Source of the DNA: Diplodia intermedia
Taxonomy: Eukaryota > Ascomycota > Dothideomycetes > Botryosphaeriales > Botryosphaeriaceae
DNA length: 64,000 nucleotides
Direction: 5' to 3'
Assembly: GCA_021495925.1 (NCBI GenBank)
Contig: JAKEKT010000015.1
Location: 372,001-436,000 of the forward strand
The stretch's first letter is position 1; each line of letters starts with the position of its first letter. Made by a program: the position numbers and the translations under genes. The notes below the pieces were generated by a model. That model made no database searches and was not told the origin of the DNA. It was given only the letters and a program-made list of their open reading frames with translations. Positions 10,002-21,410 of this stretch are shown here, one piece after another.

Positions 10002-10109
10002 GCGTTGGTGGTTTAGTGGTAAAATTCATCGTTGCCATGAAGGTTGAGTTCTTCCGAGAGATCAACACCATGATTCGATGAGCCCCGGGTTCAATTCCCG
10101 GCCGACGCA
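10002..10109 (+). tRNA. tRNA-Gly(GCC) with a 37-nt intron
   Basis: The acceptor stem GCGTTGG pairs with CCGACGC (one G-T wobble) with discriminator A at 10109. The A box (GTGGTTTAGTGG) and B box (GGGTTCAATTCCC) are both present. The anticodon stem CATCG/CGATG encloses loop TTGCCAT, with anticodon GCC at 10034-10036. The intron 10038..10074 lies at the canonical site after position 37. Without it the gene is 71 nt, the normal tRNA-Gly size. A CTCTTTT run follows directly as Pol III terminator. Confidence 0.95.
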
Positions 10110-10479
10110 TCTCTTTTGCGGTTGCCCAGAAGGGCCAAACGTTTTGTACGTTGATGGAATGGATGAGAAGTCGGAAAGTCCAGGCAGGGTAGGGGAAGAA
10201 AGGCCTGTAGCGGTTAGGTAGCAACAGCGACCGGCCAGTAACGAAAGGAGTTGCCCTGAGTAGTTTTGCAAAGAGAGCACGGCAGGCGGCTATGTATGTA
10301 TAACTCTTTTGCCGGCACTGCGTGGGGCAAGTCAACCGGAAAGGAGAATAAGAAAACTTTTCCGAGGATCGGGCCGCGTGGAACCCTGATTGGAGGGATA
10401 GGCGATCCGACTTCCGGCCCGAACCGTCTAGGAGGAAGAGCTCATGGACCGTCTCTGTGCATCATCTGGGACCGTGACT
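10110..10479. other. spacer between tRNA-Gly and the HET gene
   Basis: 370 bp; begins with the Pol III terminator T-run (10114-10117). No further gene recognised; it includes the 3' flank of the leftward HET gene. Confidence 0.5.
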
Positions 10480-13076
10480 TCAGGTAAGAACAATGTCGGC
10501 AAAGACAAGTCCTTCAGCGATGACGTGATCCATTCCCATCACATAAAAATCCCCGATGAACATGTAAGAACCATCCGACAAAATTGCAAAATATGAATCA
10601 TGCAACGTCGTCTTCCATGCCGCATCAAAAATCGGACTGCTGTTCCTCTGACTCCGCTTCCCAATCAATGCGCTACAGACATCGCCGACAACAAGCCCAA
10701 TCGAATGTGCCACCTGCGCCCGGTCGACAAAGGAAGAATATTTCCGGACATTCTCTAATCGATACACCAGGTCTGTTGCTCTGAGGACCACTCTCCAACG
10801 ATAGCACCGTACTTATTATCATGAAGATAATGTCCAATCTTTGAAGCGGTGGCAGCTTCAACGGAGAGCATGCTGTCAAGCTTGTCCATCGTCTGCTTAA
10901 ATCCACCTGCGAATCTGGGATGGTCCGCCTTGATAATGAGACCGGAGTCTCCTCGCCGAGCGTACGTCACATTGTTCTCTTCTTTGTATACGAAGACCAT
11001 GACCATGCTCGTTGAAGGGAGTGGACCCTGATCTGAAATATGTTCCAAAGCAAGAAGCGTAATGCGGCTGAAATTTCCCTTTGGAACAGAGAAGAGGAGG
11101 GAGTTGTGCGCGTAGCACAACACCTCGAATTTCGAGAGAAAGTAGTTCCAGGATCCGTCTCGGCCCCTGATCCAGACAAGATCATCTATCGGATGAAGCA
11201 AAGGCAACTCCAGATGCTCAATATTGACTGCGTACGCGTTGACGAACAGGCCCTCGGGCTTGGGGAATGCTTGCGGGCGGCCGCGGACGGATCCCGCGTC
11301 CAGCCACGGGCTGCCGGTACCGAGAAATGTCTTTGGAGCCCACCCAAATCCCGCATCTTGCAAAGTGCCATATCTCCAGAACAACAGAGACTCTGGGACG
11401 GAGTGGATGCTCGACCACAGCGTTTTCATTCTGTCAGCGGGCTGAGCTGCGGCGATTGGATCCATGTCGAGTGCCAACAGGCTGCCAACACACAGAGCTT
11501 CGTCTTCCGCCACACTCGTACACCGCCGACTCAGACTGTTGCAAATGCCTGAGACATCGAAGATCTTTCCCTCGGATGCGTATTTGCTGATCTTCTCACT
11601 CCCACATATACGCCCATAGAGCACCTGGATATCATTCCAGTTCCCCCAACCCCTTTGCAATGAGAGATAGAACTCTGCTGCTTCCTCTTTGATGCGCGCA
11701 CATTTAAGGGCTGCGTCAGCAAAACGAACCCAGAGAGATTGGGAGAGAGCGCCTTCTTGGAGGGTCCAGAGACGAGACATCCAATTTGAACTGTAAATGT
11801 ACATGGCCTGATCCAATGTCGATCTGTCGGAAACTGGAAGTCTTCGCAAAGTCGCATCGAGCACAAGAACCTTGTCAGCCAGGGAGTAGGTCTCGCGCAT
11901 CTTTTTGATTGCCTCCTTCTTCGCATCTCCGGATGTCGAGGGGACGCATAGGGTGTCGATCCAGAAACGCGCCGCCTCTGATTCTCCCGGATAAAGACTT
12001 CGTACGAGCGAGCTGATTTCTCGAAGCTGACAAACAGGCATTGCATTGGCATGTGGATTCCCCAACCCGTCTGACCACACGTGGGATATGGCGACGAACG
12101 GTGTTGCGGCGGTGTGCTCGACGAGCTCGAGAACCGGCTGTTCATCATGACTCTCGACAAGGGACACGAGGGGAATGCGATTCCGAAGAAGTACAACGCT
12201 AGGATCGACAGCCAAGAACTCGCATCTACAGCCCGTCTTTGAGTGGGTGGACTCGTAGTCGGACTTGTCGACCTGGCACGATAGGCATTGCAAGTTCGTG
12301 CAGTTCGAATGCCTCTGTCCTGGGAATTCGATGTTCCGGAGGTGCGAGTAGAAGATTTGAGTTTCCAGCCCAAAGAAGTCTGCCATCGCAAACACTGCCC
12401 GGGGGCACCATCCGGATCGGACCATTTCCCGGTTGAGCAGGGACATCAACCCGTTCTGGTCTCTGAAAAACTGGAACCCATTTTCCTTGGCTGGAACACT
12501 GGGCGCTGCCCACAATGTCTGATTGAAGCTTGATTCTGGATGGTCGGGATGCAGTATTTGGCGAAGAGAGCAAAGAAAGCTCCCCATCGTTGCTAAAGAA
12601 AGTAAGAAATGTGGCTCAAGACTGCTGCCAGGATCTCTTCTTATAAAATCGTAGACCACGGATGCCTCAACAAGGCACGAGTCCAAAGCCTCAAAGCCTT
12701 CCCGGAAGCGTTCGCCATTCTGCCATTCCTTTTCGATGAAAGCCTCGGATATCTCAATAAGCTTCCGCGTGTGGACAATTCGAAAGCCATTCTGATCTGT
12801 GCCGATGAAGTCGGAAAATCGCATTGAATCTCCGAAAAAAGTGTACAACAATCCGAAGAAGAGCCACTCTTGCAGGAACGAGCCAGCTTGCTCACTGGGT
12901 CTCCCTTCAGGGCCGTTTAACTCTGTCCACGTGGATCGGATAAAGAGCTCATCCCGGCTCCAGCCTGCCCGCTTGGGGTACGAGATGAAGTCGCCCTTGT
13001 CGTACTCTTTGAGGCAGACATATCGAATACATGGTAGAGGGCGTGATGGGTCTTTGGGAAGCAAAACATGGTCCAT
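10480..13076 (-). CDS. HET-domain (heterokaryon incompatibility) protein; 3' end frameshifted or oddly spliced
   Basis: ATG at 13076. The first frame runs 773 codons to a stop at 10755..10757. The HET domain sits near residues 330-470: FVAISHVWSDGLGNP, then FWIDTLCVPS, then ETYSLADKVLVLDA and SRLWTLQEG, the standard conserved blocks. A second frame, 10480..10788, overlaps the end of the first and has all the marks of coding sequence; its tail GDFYVMGMDHVIAEGLVF matches the usual C-terminal block of HET proteins (GxxYVHGxMxGE). So the true C-terminus is probably in this second frame, reached by a frameshift between 10755 and 10791 or by a 32-nt intron (10781..10812), which would be very short. 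The gene may therefore be a natural null allele. HET proteins trigger cell death on fusion of unlike hyphae; the partner is unknown. Confidence 0.85.
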
Positions 13077-13996
13077 TGTGTTGATGAAAAGTGGACATGT
13101 ATCAATTGAGATGGACCGCTGAGATTTTGTTGGAAAGTATGACTGGCTAGCCTTGTCTCTGCACAGATAAGCTGACTGCAGCTTTCTTGGCGTCTGCGTT
13201 TCTGTCTTGATGTGACGATAAAGACGCGGGGAGCCATCACGCCACCCAGCCCGCTCAGCCTTGCGCCACTGAGATGACCAGCAGTGCCAGCATCTGTTTG
13301 CCTTTCATACTGAGTGGGTGCTCTGTTTGGGACTATGCTCTCTGAGTAGGGCCTGGTTAAAGTGGCCTTCAACACCGCCAAACCCGTTATATGAGAAGTA
13401 TGCATCATGTAACGCTAAGAAGTCAGCCGGATTTGATTGAGGCATTACCCCCGCTTTCTAAACACCGACTCTGCATGATTGTCTACATGTGTCCATCACA
13501 CGGGATGAAGAACCGCCATCCCATTATGATTGGCTGGATCGGGGAATTTATGGAAAAGGTGGCTACGCAGCGTCTGAGCCGAGCCATTTCCTGCTTTACA
13601 CGTAGTCCCGCATCCCCGCATAGCACCTCAACCATTCGACTATCTAAATGCCTCGAGCGGGGACCAACCAAGCCCCACGCTAGCCAGCCAGGCAGACAGT
13701 TCCTCGTTCCAGTGCTTTTTTCTTGTAGAAATAACCAATCGCCGTCGAATGACGTGTGCAGTGCCGTCACTTTGCGCAGCATAGTCTTGACGGTATGAAA
13801 TTGATTCCCTAAAGCTTGTCTTCAATCACGTAGCGACTAAAAGTGACTACGACAAATCCATCCGCCTTCATTAGATCACGTCAATTCATACGGCTCGAAG
13901 CGGTGATAGTATGCCAATGTAACATTGGGAGATATAATGCTAAGAAAACAATCACCGTCCACACAACTCCGCTTACGTCCTCGGTCCACAAGCCCC
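13077..13996. other. promoter region of the HET gene and 3' flank of the secreted-protein gene
   Basis: 920 bp between two leftward genes. No coding sequence or clear regulatory element recognised. Confidence 0.5.
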
Positions 13997-14287
13997 TCAC
14001 GAGGAAACCTTTTCAGTCTTCACGTCCTTCTTCGCCTCACGCTTCCCGCCCTTGTTCTTCTTCTTGTCGTCGCCAGTGGGCGTCGGCGTCGCAGTCGTCG
14101 CCGTCTTGGTCTTCTGCTCCAGCGTCGTCGAAACCGTCGTCGACACCGTCGTCGTGCTCGTCATCGTCGCCGCCGCAACCGCCGCCGTCTTGCTCTTCCC
14201 CCCCTCCGACGACGTCGTCGAACAGGTCGTCGTCTTGCTCTTCTGCTCCTCCAGCGTCGTCGAAGCCGTCGCCTTGCCCTTCTGCCC

Positions 14288-14318
<31 letters not shown>

Positions 14319-14626
14319 TTCGTCGCAACCATCGTCTTGTTCTTATCATCCGCAGGCATCGTCGTCGCCGTCTTGGCCTCCTGCTTCCGCGCAACGAGAA
14401 CGAGATCGCTGTCGAAAATGTGTTCGTTGCTGTGGTGCTCGTGGTCGCTGGCCAGCTCGACATGGGGTGCGGCGGCGGCATCGGGGGCGGTGGCGTCGAC
14501 GTCGCGGGGAGGCGATTTGTGGGTTTTGGAGACGCTGCCGTAGCTGGCGGAGGTCAACGGGGCGCAGAGTCCCGACATGGCCCCCCCGATGGCGACGAGG
14601 GCCAGGATGGTTTGCGTGGAGCGCAT
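13997..14626 (-). CDS. putative secreted Ser/Thr/Lys-rich protein of unknown function
   Basis: 209 residues. ATG at 14626 begins a signal peptide (MRSTQTILALVAIGGAMSG). After it come an acidic/His segment (ELASDHEHHSNEH), the sequence LVLVARKQ where a KR-like processing site might lie, a run of about 10 Ser (TCG codons), then alternating Lys- and Thr/Ser-rich stretches with many TTT/STT and KSKT motifs, ending in a Lys-rich tail. The Thr/Ser runs are likely O-glycosylated if secreted. Only four Cys-poor segments occur and there is no known domain. Repetition of the TTxSTT and EEQKSKT/EQKTKT pieces suggests internal duplication. The long open frame upstream of the ATG is non-ATG and low quality, so I kept this start. 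Confidence 0.6.
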
Positions 14627-16670
14627 GCTGGCGGCGGGGGGTTGGTGGTTTCGGTTTGTATTGTGCAAAACGCTGTGCACTGGTGCCGCCGGGTGGGGAG
14701 GTGGAAGTCGAGTGATGGCTCGGTCGACAGGGTTGTGTATAGAAGTTGAAAGAGGAAGATCGAAGGGCTGATCTTCAGTGAAGAGGTGGAGATGGTTGAG
14801 TTGATGAATGCTGGATCCGGTGCACGGCGTCAATCACTTAAGTATCTTCCCACCCTGTGCTCTGCCATTATTCCAATTACCAATACCACAAGTGTACAGC
14901 CATCAGTGTTTACCGTGTCTGCAAATCCGGAATTGTTTTTTCGTTGTGTGGGAGCCCTGTACCAAGCACAACCCACTATCAAATCCCCCACACTGTGCAG
15001 CCGCTCGTCTTGGCAATACTCAGCCACGTTCCAGATCGGTATCTAGGCTTTTCCGAAGGCCTTCTGGGAAGGGAAGAAGGGTGGAAGGGTCTGCCAAGTA
15101 TTGGGGGCACATTCGTTGCCGTCATCCGGAATTGGCAAGACTGGGCACTTAGCGTCAATGTTGTCGCCGTTTGCGGCAGGGCTGGAAATCTAGGCAGTCT
15201 GGCTTCTGCTAGCCCTACAAGCCCGTCATACAGTCCACGGTTTCCCTATATTCTAAGTCGGTTGTGGGGTAGAGGCAGACGGCGGCGGAGCTGTTCTGGC
15301 ACAGCGAAGCGCTGCGGGCCTGGGCCGGGCTTCGTTCTCGGCATGTCTGCACACCACTAGCGCTTCAGAGACTTGAACATATGACAGTGGACTAGTCCGG
15401 CCGTTCTAAAAGTTGCCAACACGTTGTTTCCGTCGAACATCAGTCGCTGGAGAGTTGAAGACCATTGTCACTGCCAAGCGGTCTAGAAACGGTATCCATT
15501 GATTTCAATATCTCTGCAATATTGAAGCTAATCCGGTGCGCAACTATTTTATGTAGGCGTCAAACTTGAGAGACGTTTCCTTTTTCATCGAGCCAGACAT
15601 TCAAGCACACTGCTACGCCTGACAGCTCCACAGTCAGGAGCAAAGCATATCAACTGCTTGCACGAGATTGTAGTAAACTTGATTCATCTTCTCTACGTTC
15701 TCTCTCACCGATTACGGTACGTATATGATATTAGCCACCGTCTCGCAGTCAGATAAGAAAGGAAGTAAATAAACTCCCTCTCCGGCATTAGGCTGGCTCC
15801 AAGAACGCGTGAGCAAAAAAGAACAAGAAAAACTGTCTTCAGCGACGCCACTCTTTTCCTGCAAACCTCCACACAATCTAGCTCTACACACTCCCCCCGT
15901 TGGGCCCACTCCGTACGTATACAATTCACAGCAGGATAAAGAAGAACAGCCGAAACCCCTTGCATCCGCGTCATCCGGTCTCAAGAGAAACTAATCCCAG
16001 GCTCTCGACCCTCGGCCATCATAAAGATTGACGGAGGAGTCGTGCGTAACTGATGACAAGCCCGTTGGAAAACCAGTCATGACCATCTGAAACAAGTACA
16101 GACAGAAAAAAACTGATGGAAATAAAATCTGTCTCTTCAAAACCGGCATTCCCAAGCGCCACGCTTTGCCATAAGAATATAAAAACCCTCAATATGATAA
16201 TGTACTCCCTCGCGCCCAAATGTATTTTTCCCCATGATGCGTGTAACACTCCCCAAAGAATTAAGGAGAAGAGAGGCGGAGCCGGAAAATTACAAAGATC
16301 TCCAATATGAGAAAGGAACAATCTTGGCCACCCCTTCAAGAACAGGTGGCTCAGATTGGTAATCGCCTCTTGTTACAGTGGAAAGAAGGAAAGCTTGGTA
16401 GAACACGTAATAAATCTGGGTTCTGTCTTTTAGACTGGATGAAACGTCCTCCGGACAAATGAAATGTTGTATCCTCTCCGGTACGGATTCGATAGGCGGC
16501 GATGGAGGCATGATCGCTTGTTTGTAGTCCATACGCACCAGAACGGCTAGCATGGAACTTTACAAGAGGTATAGGCGTCCGCCCTAAGTCCTTGTGTTTC
16601 CGGAGTAGATCTTAAGCAGTCTGAGCTTCAACGAACGGCCATCTTCAGGCACACCGTAGCTTCAGCCGCA
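14627..16670. other. 2-kb intergenic region with no recognisable gene
   Basis: Contains the promoter of the secreted protein gene and the 3' flank of SSK1. From about 15.4 to 16.6 kb the sequence is AT-richer than average. Small open frames on both strands lack ATG starts in good context or protein-like composition. Confidence 0.55.
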
Positions 16671-19083
16671 TCAAGTCCCGTTGTTGAGATTGTCTGCCGG
16701 CGGAATGTCCTCAATCTCCACGGCGCCATCCACTACTGCGTCTGTAGCGGGAGCTTGTACGGCTTGCGCTAACGCTTGTGATTCGGGACTTGTGATGGCA
16801 GCTGCCGCAAGAGCTCCTGGAGGTTTAGACATCGAGGCGCGGTTGATCTTCTTTTTGCCTGTCTTAGGCTTATTCTGCTCGGGAGGCAGCTCGCTCGTGA
16901 AAGTTTTCCACTTCCGCCAGCCGTCATAGTCGATGAGAGCCTGCATGCACCCCCATTCTTTCACCTTGCGCTCCAGCCAAACGAAGTTGACAGGCTTGAG
17001 CCAGTTAGCAAACATTCAATGATAAGTCAGGTGGTTTCAAATTTACCTTGGTCAAGAAATCATTGCAACCTGCGGCAAGAGCCTCGTGCCTGTCACTCTG
17101 AAGAGAACTGGCAGTAAGGGCAACGATGATGACCGGGCTCTTGAATATGATGCCGTCGCCGAGCTTGTCGTTCGCCTTTGGCTCTCCGTTGGTCTCGGGT
17201 CTTTCCTTTGGTAGTATCGGCGCTGTGTTGCTGGCACTGCTGTTGCTAAAAACACCAATGTTGTTCACTCTCTCGAGACGCCTGATCTCCTTCGTTGCCT
17301 CCAAGCCGCTCATGATGGGAAGTTGGATGTCCATGAGAACCAAGTGAAATCCTCCTGCGCGCCATTTGACGACGGCATCTCTGCCGTTCATGGCCGTCTG
17401 CCAACGGACTTTCAGACGTTTCATGAACGCCTCCAACAGCTTCAAATTGATGATGTTGTCTTCGACAATCAGAACATTGATGGGAGGGACCGAGCCGTCG
17501 AGCAGACCGGAAGGCAAGCTCGGCGCATCTGCATCCTTGTTCTTCTTCCTTTTCGGCTTCCGAGGATCAGGTGACTGAATCCTTGGCGTCGGTGGTGTCG
17601 AAGTCTTCTGTGGAACAGGTGCGGCTTCGGGCGCCGGGGGTGTCGGTAGAGGGGGCGCAGCGGGGGCGGCGACGTGTTTTGTTTCCGATGCACCAGAGTC
17701 GAGGCGTCCGCGGTTGGGCCGAGAAAGGTGTTGCGAGGTCGACGTGGAAGAGACGGGATGGGTGCCCTGGGTTGGAGAGGAGGTGAGGTTCCGGTGAGGT
17801 CTCGGGCGACCCGACCGTTGACGAGTGGCACCGGGTGAAGGGAGCGGAGGTACTTGACCGGTGGTAAGGACGGCAATTGACCGAACATCGCTGTGGGGGT
17901 GCGATTGGCGACTATCGTGCGACAACGACGTCAACGACGCAGGAGAAGGTGCGCCGAGAGCGGGCGGCATGGGTGGGAAGTAGTCGGCGTCTGTTTCCGC
18001 AGGCCGGTTCTCCCCATAGTATTGGGCGACATGCGGCACTAGGGGCACGCGCGGCGAGGGCTTTGGGGTGCGCCTTTGAGGCACATCGATTATCAAGGCT
18101 TCATCGACCGTCTGGCCGCCGGGAAAGTATTCGTCAAGCGTGCGGCACATCTCCTCCTCGGGACCAAGTGTCCTCTCCATGGGGCGGGCGGCAGGGTCGC
18201 GCGAAACAATGCGCAGGACCACGTCGGGCGAGTCGTAGCTGCGACCCAGCGAATTGGCATACTTCTTCAAGATCATGTCGCGCACATCGTCGACCAGGTC
18301 GTCTTCCCTGATCTGGACCAGGGTGGCCGAGGCGCCCGGGCGCTTGACCCAGATCTTGCGGTGAAGCATGCCGGCGTTGATGGAGAAGTAGTCCTCCTGG
18401 GCGCTGTTGGCGGTCGAGGGACGGGTCCGCTGCGAGTCGAGCAGGGTCTTGATGACTCGGGCATTCGAGTTGTGCACCAGCGACTGGCGGCGGACGGCGA
18501 GCGGGCGTTGCTGTCGGGGCGACGCCAGGGCCTCGGGCGTGGGCAGCGGGTGCAGGGCCTCGTCGGACTCGTCGCGCAGGTCGGGGACGGCGAGGGTGGT
18601 GGCGATGTCGAGGCCCAGCTGCTTGGGCGGCTCGTCGGGGGCGGGCGAGGGCTCCTCGAGCGCGAGGGTGGGCAGCGGCGGCGGTGCAGGTGGTTGCTGG
18701 GCCTGCTGCTGCAGATCCTTTGAGGTTAAGCTCTCGGACCGGTCGGCGATCGTTTCAGACGGCCGGTCCCGCGATTGGTGTTGATCAGCGCGCAGCTGAG
18801 ACGGTTTCTCCGGCTCCAGCGGCGACGGCAGCGACTCTTTGCTCAAGGCGGAGAGCGGCGGCGGAGTCCTGACGCTGTGGGTGCCCGACGAGCGGGCGCG
18901 GGGAGGCAGGGGCAGAGGCGACGAGGTGGGCGACGGCTGCGAGACGATGCTGCGCGCCTTTTCAGAGCCCGCACCCACCGCTGCCGAGGATGCGGCGTCG
19001 CTGGCGGCCGTCGACGCCGTCGAGCTCCGGCGGCTGCCCAGCAGCTTGGAGCGCGCGCTCTCCAGCCGCAGTCGGAAGGGCAT
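16671..19083 (-). CDS. SSK1: SSK1/SskA-type response regulator of the HOG osmotic-stress phosphorelay
   Basis: Exons 17047..19083 and 16671..16994 (intron 16995..17046 with branch GCTAAC) give 786 residues. The ATG at 19083 starts MPFRLRLESARSKLLG; an in-frame ATG at 19131 is possible. Residues 1-530 are Pro/Ser-rich with a conserved island (LHRKIWVKRPGASATLV...DVVLRIVSRDP). The receiver domain starts near 534: acidic pair in LIVEDN (541-542), phospho-acceptor Asp585 in LVLMDIQLP, Thr657 in VALTASS and Lys679 in FLTKPV. The KPVNFVWLERKVKEWGCMQA block after it is diagnostic of fungal Ssk1 and spans the intron. Unphosphorylated Ssk1 binds and activates the MAPKKK Ssk2/SskB; phosphate arrives from the histidine kinase via Ypd1. 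The long insert with NNIGVFS between beta4 and beta5 is normal for filamentous fungi. Confidence 0.95.
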
Positions 19084-21410
19084 CTTCCACCACGTCGCCG
19101 CGGGATCGTGGTCGTTGCCGGCACAGAGCATCCAGGACGCGCAGAGAACGGGGGGGCGCGGTGGGCAGCGCGCTGCGGCGAAGCAACAGAGGCGGCTCGT
19201 GCAGGGGCCTGGGGTCGGGTCACTGCTAGCAGCGGATCGGCATGTCGCGTGGCAGGCGCGTGATAAGAGCAGCAGCGACGGCGGGCGTGCGAGGGCCGGC
19301 GAGGGTGCGGGCGACAGTTGTAGGGAGCGGCGGCGCGCGCAATGGAGCGGCGGGTGGACTTGCGCCCTGGGTGTTGACGGAGACGGGGAGAATGCGCAGG
19401 CGAAATGGCATCCGGCAGCCGCTCTCCAAATGCTCTCATCTCTCGATCCAATCACCCGCGCCAGCGCATCCGCCGCCTCACGCCTGGAGAAGGCCCGGTG
19501 CTTCGTACCCGCTATCTAGCAAGGCTTGCCCTGTCTGGCGGGCTGCTGATACTACCTCGAGCACCTCGCCTTGGTGGCGGTCCTCGGCCGTTGGCCTGCG
19601 CTTGCCCGCAGCGAGCTCGCGGCCAGCGCCTCTCCCGGTCCTCTCCATCCGGCCGCGTGTTGGGCGTGCTCGTGCCCCCTACTCCTAGCCCACGAACAGG
19701 CTCCGTGCTTGTGTTTCGAACGCTGGAGGTTGGCGCGCTAGCCGGCCGGACGACCCTCAGCGTCGCCAGCATGTCTCGAAGAGGAAATCGCCATTGGACA
19801 CCGCACCTTTCGACAACGCACCCCTCACCGACTCTGCTCCTGCAAATTTTCACATTGCAGTTCTAGAGCGCGACCTCATGCCTCTGCCTCGCCGTCGCCG
19901 TCGCCCTTCTGCCCGGCCTGCGCCTTCGAATCCCCCTTTCTTTGCCACCGTCGCGGGGATCCTTCCGGATGCGGCTGTCTTTTTTATTGCTTGATTGCGG
20001 CCGAGCAGACTACGCCACGTCCATCTCGCCTCTTTCTTCGCCAGAACTTGGAAAGAAATGCCTAGGAGCCGTCTTATTCAGGCCAGCTGCCGCTGTATGT
20101 ACGCACGAAATTGCCAGCCGATCCCCCTCCTGCACCTGTGCACGTACTCGGCCGCCGACGGGTGCAGCTGCGCGAGCGGCACCGCAACAACAACAAACAA
20201 ACATGGTTGTGGTATGAAGGATGCTACCTATAACACAAGCTGGGCTCAAATAGGTTGTCTATAGTGGAGCTGCACGTCCGCGTGCTGCCCAACGATCGAG
20301 ATCCAGAGCGCCAAGATCCTCGATCTGCTCGTGTTCCAACCACCAACACCCGGTGGATCATGGCACATGAGTCCAGGAAAAAGTGGTGGCCGGGTCGGGC
20401 TGGTCCAGATTCCGGTGCTCGGCGCAGCTGCCATGACAGCTGTCAAGCCTCGTGCTGCTCGACTGATGCACGTTTGACCACCACGCGTGCCCCGCATCCC
20501 CAAGGCTGCGCGTTGGATGAAGAATGTGGCGCAGAATTCGATCTGCGCGTTCGTGGTAGCGCCATGCACCCGCCGCCAGATCGAGGCATGCACGCGGACC
20601 ACTTGGGAGTCAGGGTGTAGTAAGCCGCGCCACATCTTTCGGTGCACTTTCGACCATATGGCCAATCCAGCGCTGTAAAGAGTCGGGATGGAGTGGTTGG
20701 CTGGACCATCCGCTGCATGCCGGGGAACCCCAGTAGGACCGATGACGCAAACGCTAGTGCCATGTTCGAGCAAGAAAGCAGCAGGAAAAAGAAAATAAGA
20801 AGGGAGAGGAAGAAAAAGCAGAGTCACTGCACAGCAGCTGCAATGTTCCCGGATCCCACTCCAGCCTCTCCCTCGGCGGCGGTCGACGACTGTCATCGGC
20901 GTGGATAAGCTCAGAAGCGGCTTAGTCCGATCTCCAACCAGAATGAATCATTATGGGTAGGTAGATGGCGGGGTGATAACGTGACGATCTGATAGGACGA
21001 GATGCTCGAATGGGGCTCGGCCTGAGGATGCAAGCCCGTTGGTGACTCAGGGCGAGGCAGCAATCGCCATGCAGAGCGCGGGTTCTCTGATGGGAATGAC
21101 ACATGGCTCGGTCGAGAAGTCGCGCGGAAGAGCCAAATGCGAAAGCGCATGTAGTCGTTGAGGCTCCGACGGGATGCGCAGCGGACCCTGTCGCTTAGAT
21201 ACTTAATAAGCCAGTCAGATCAGGCAGGCGTCATGGCCGCTGCGCCCGCCGACACCATGTCCGCGATCCACGCCACCATCCATCATGTAACATTTATCCA
21301 ATCTCCCTTCCCGTCCAGTTTTCCCTCAGATTCGGTCGAGCAGGCTCACAGCACCTCCGCTTGACACACCCAACGTCCCGTAGCAGAACGCCTGCCGCCC
21401 CGCGTTCCCC
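19084..21410. other. divergent 2.3-kb promoter region
   Basis: Lies between leftward SSK1 and the rightward 541-residue gene, so it must hold both promoters and probably long 5'UTRs. GC-rich, with pyrimidine tracts near 19.8-20.0 kb. Open frames present are antisense-like and lack protein character. Confidence 0.5.
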
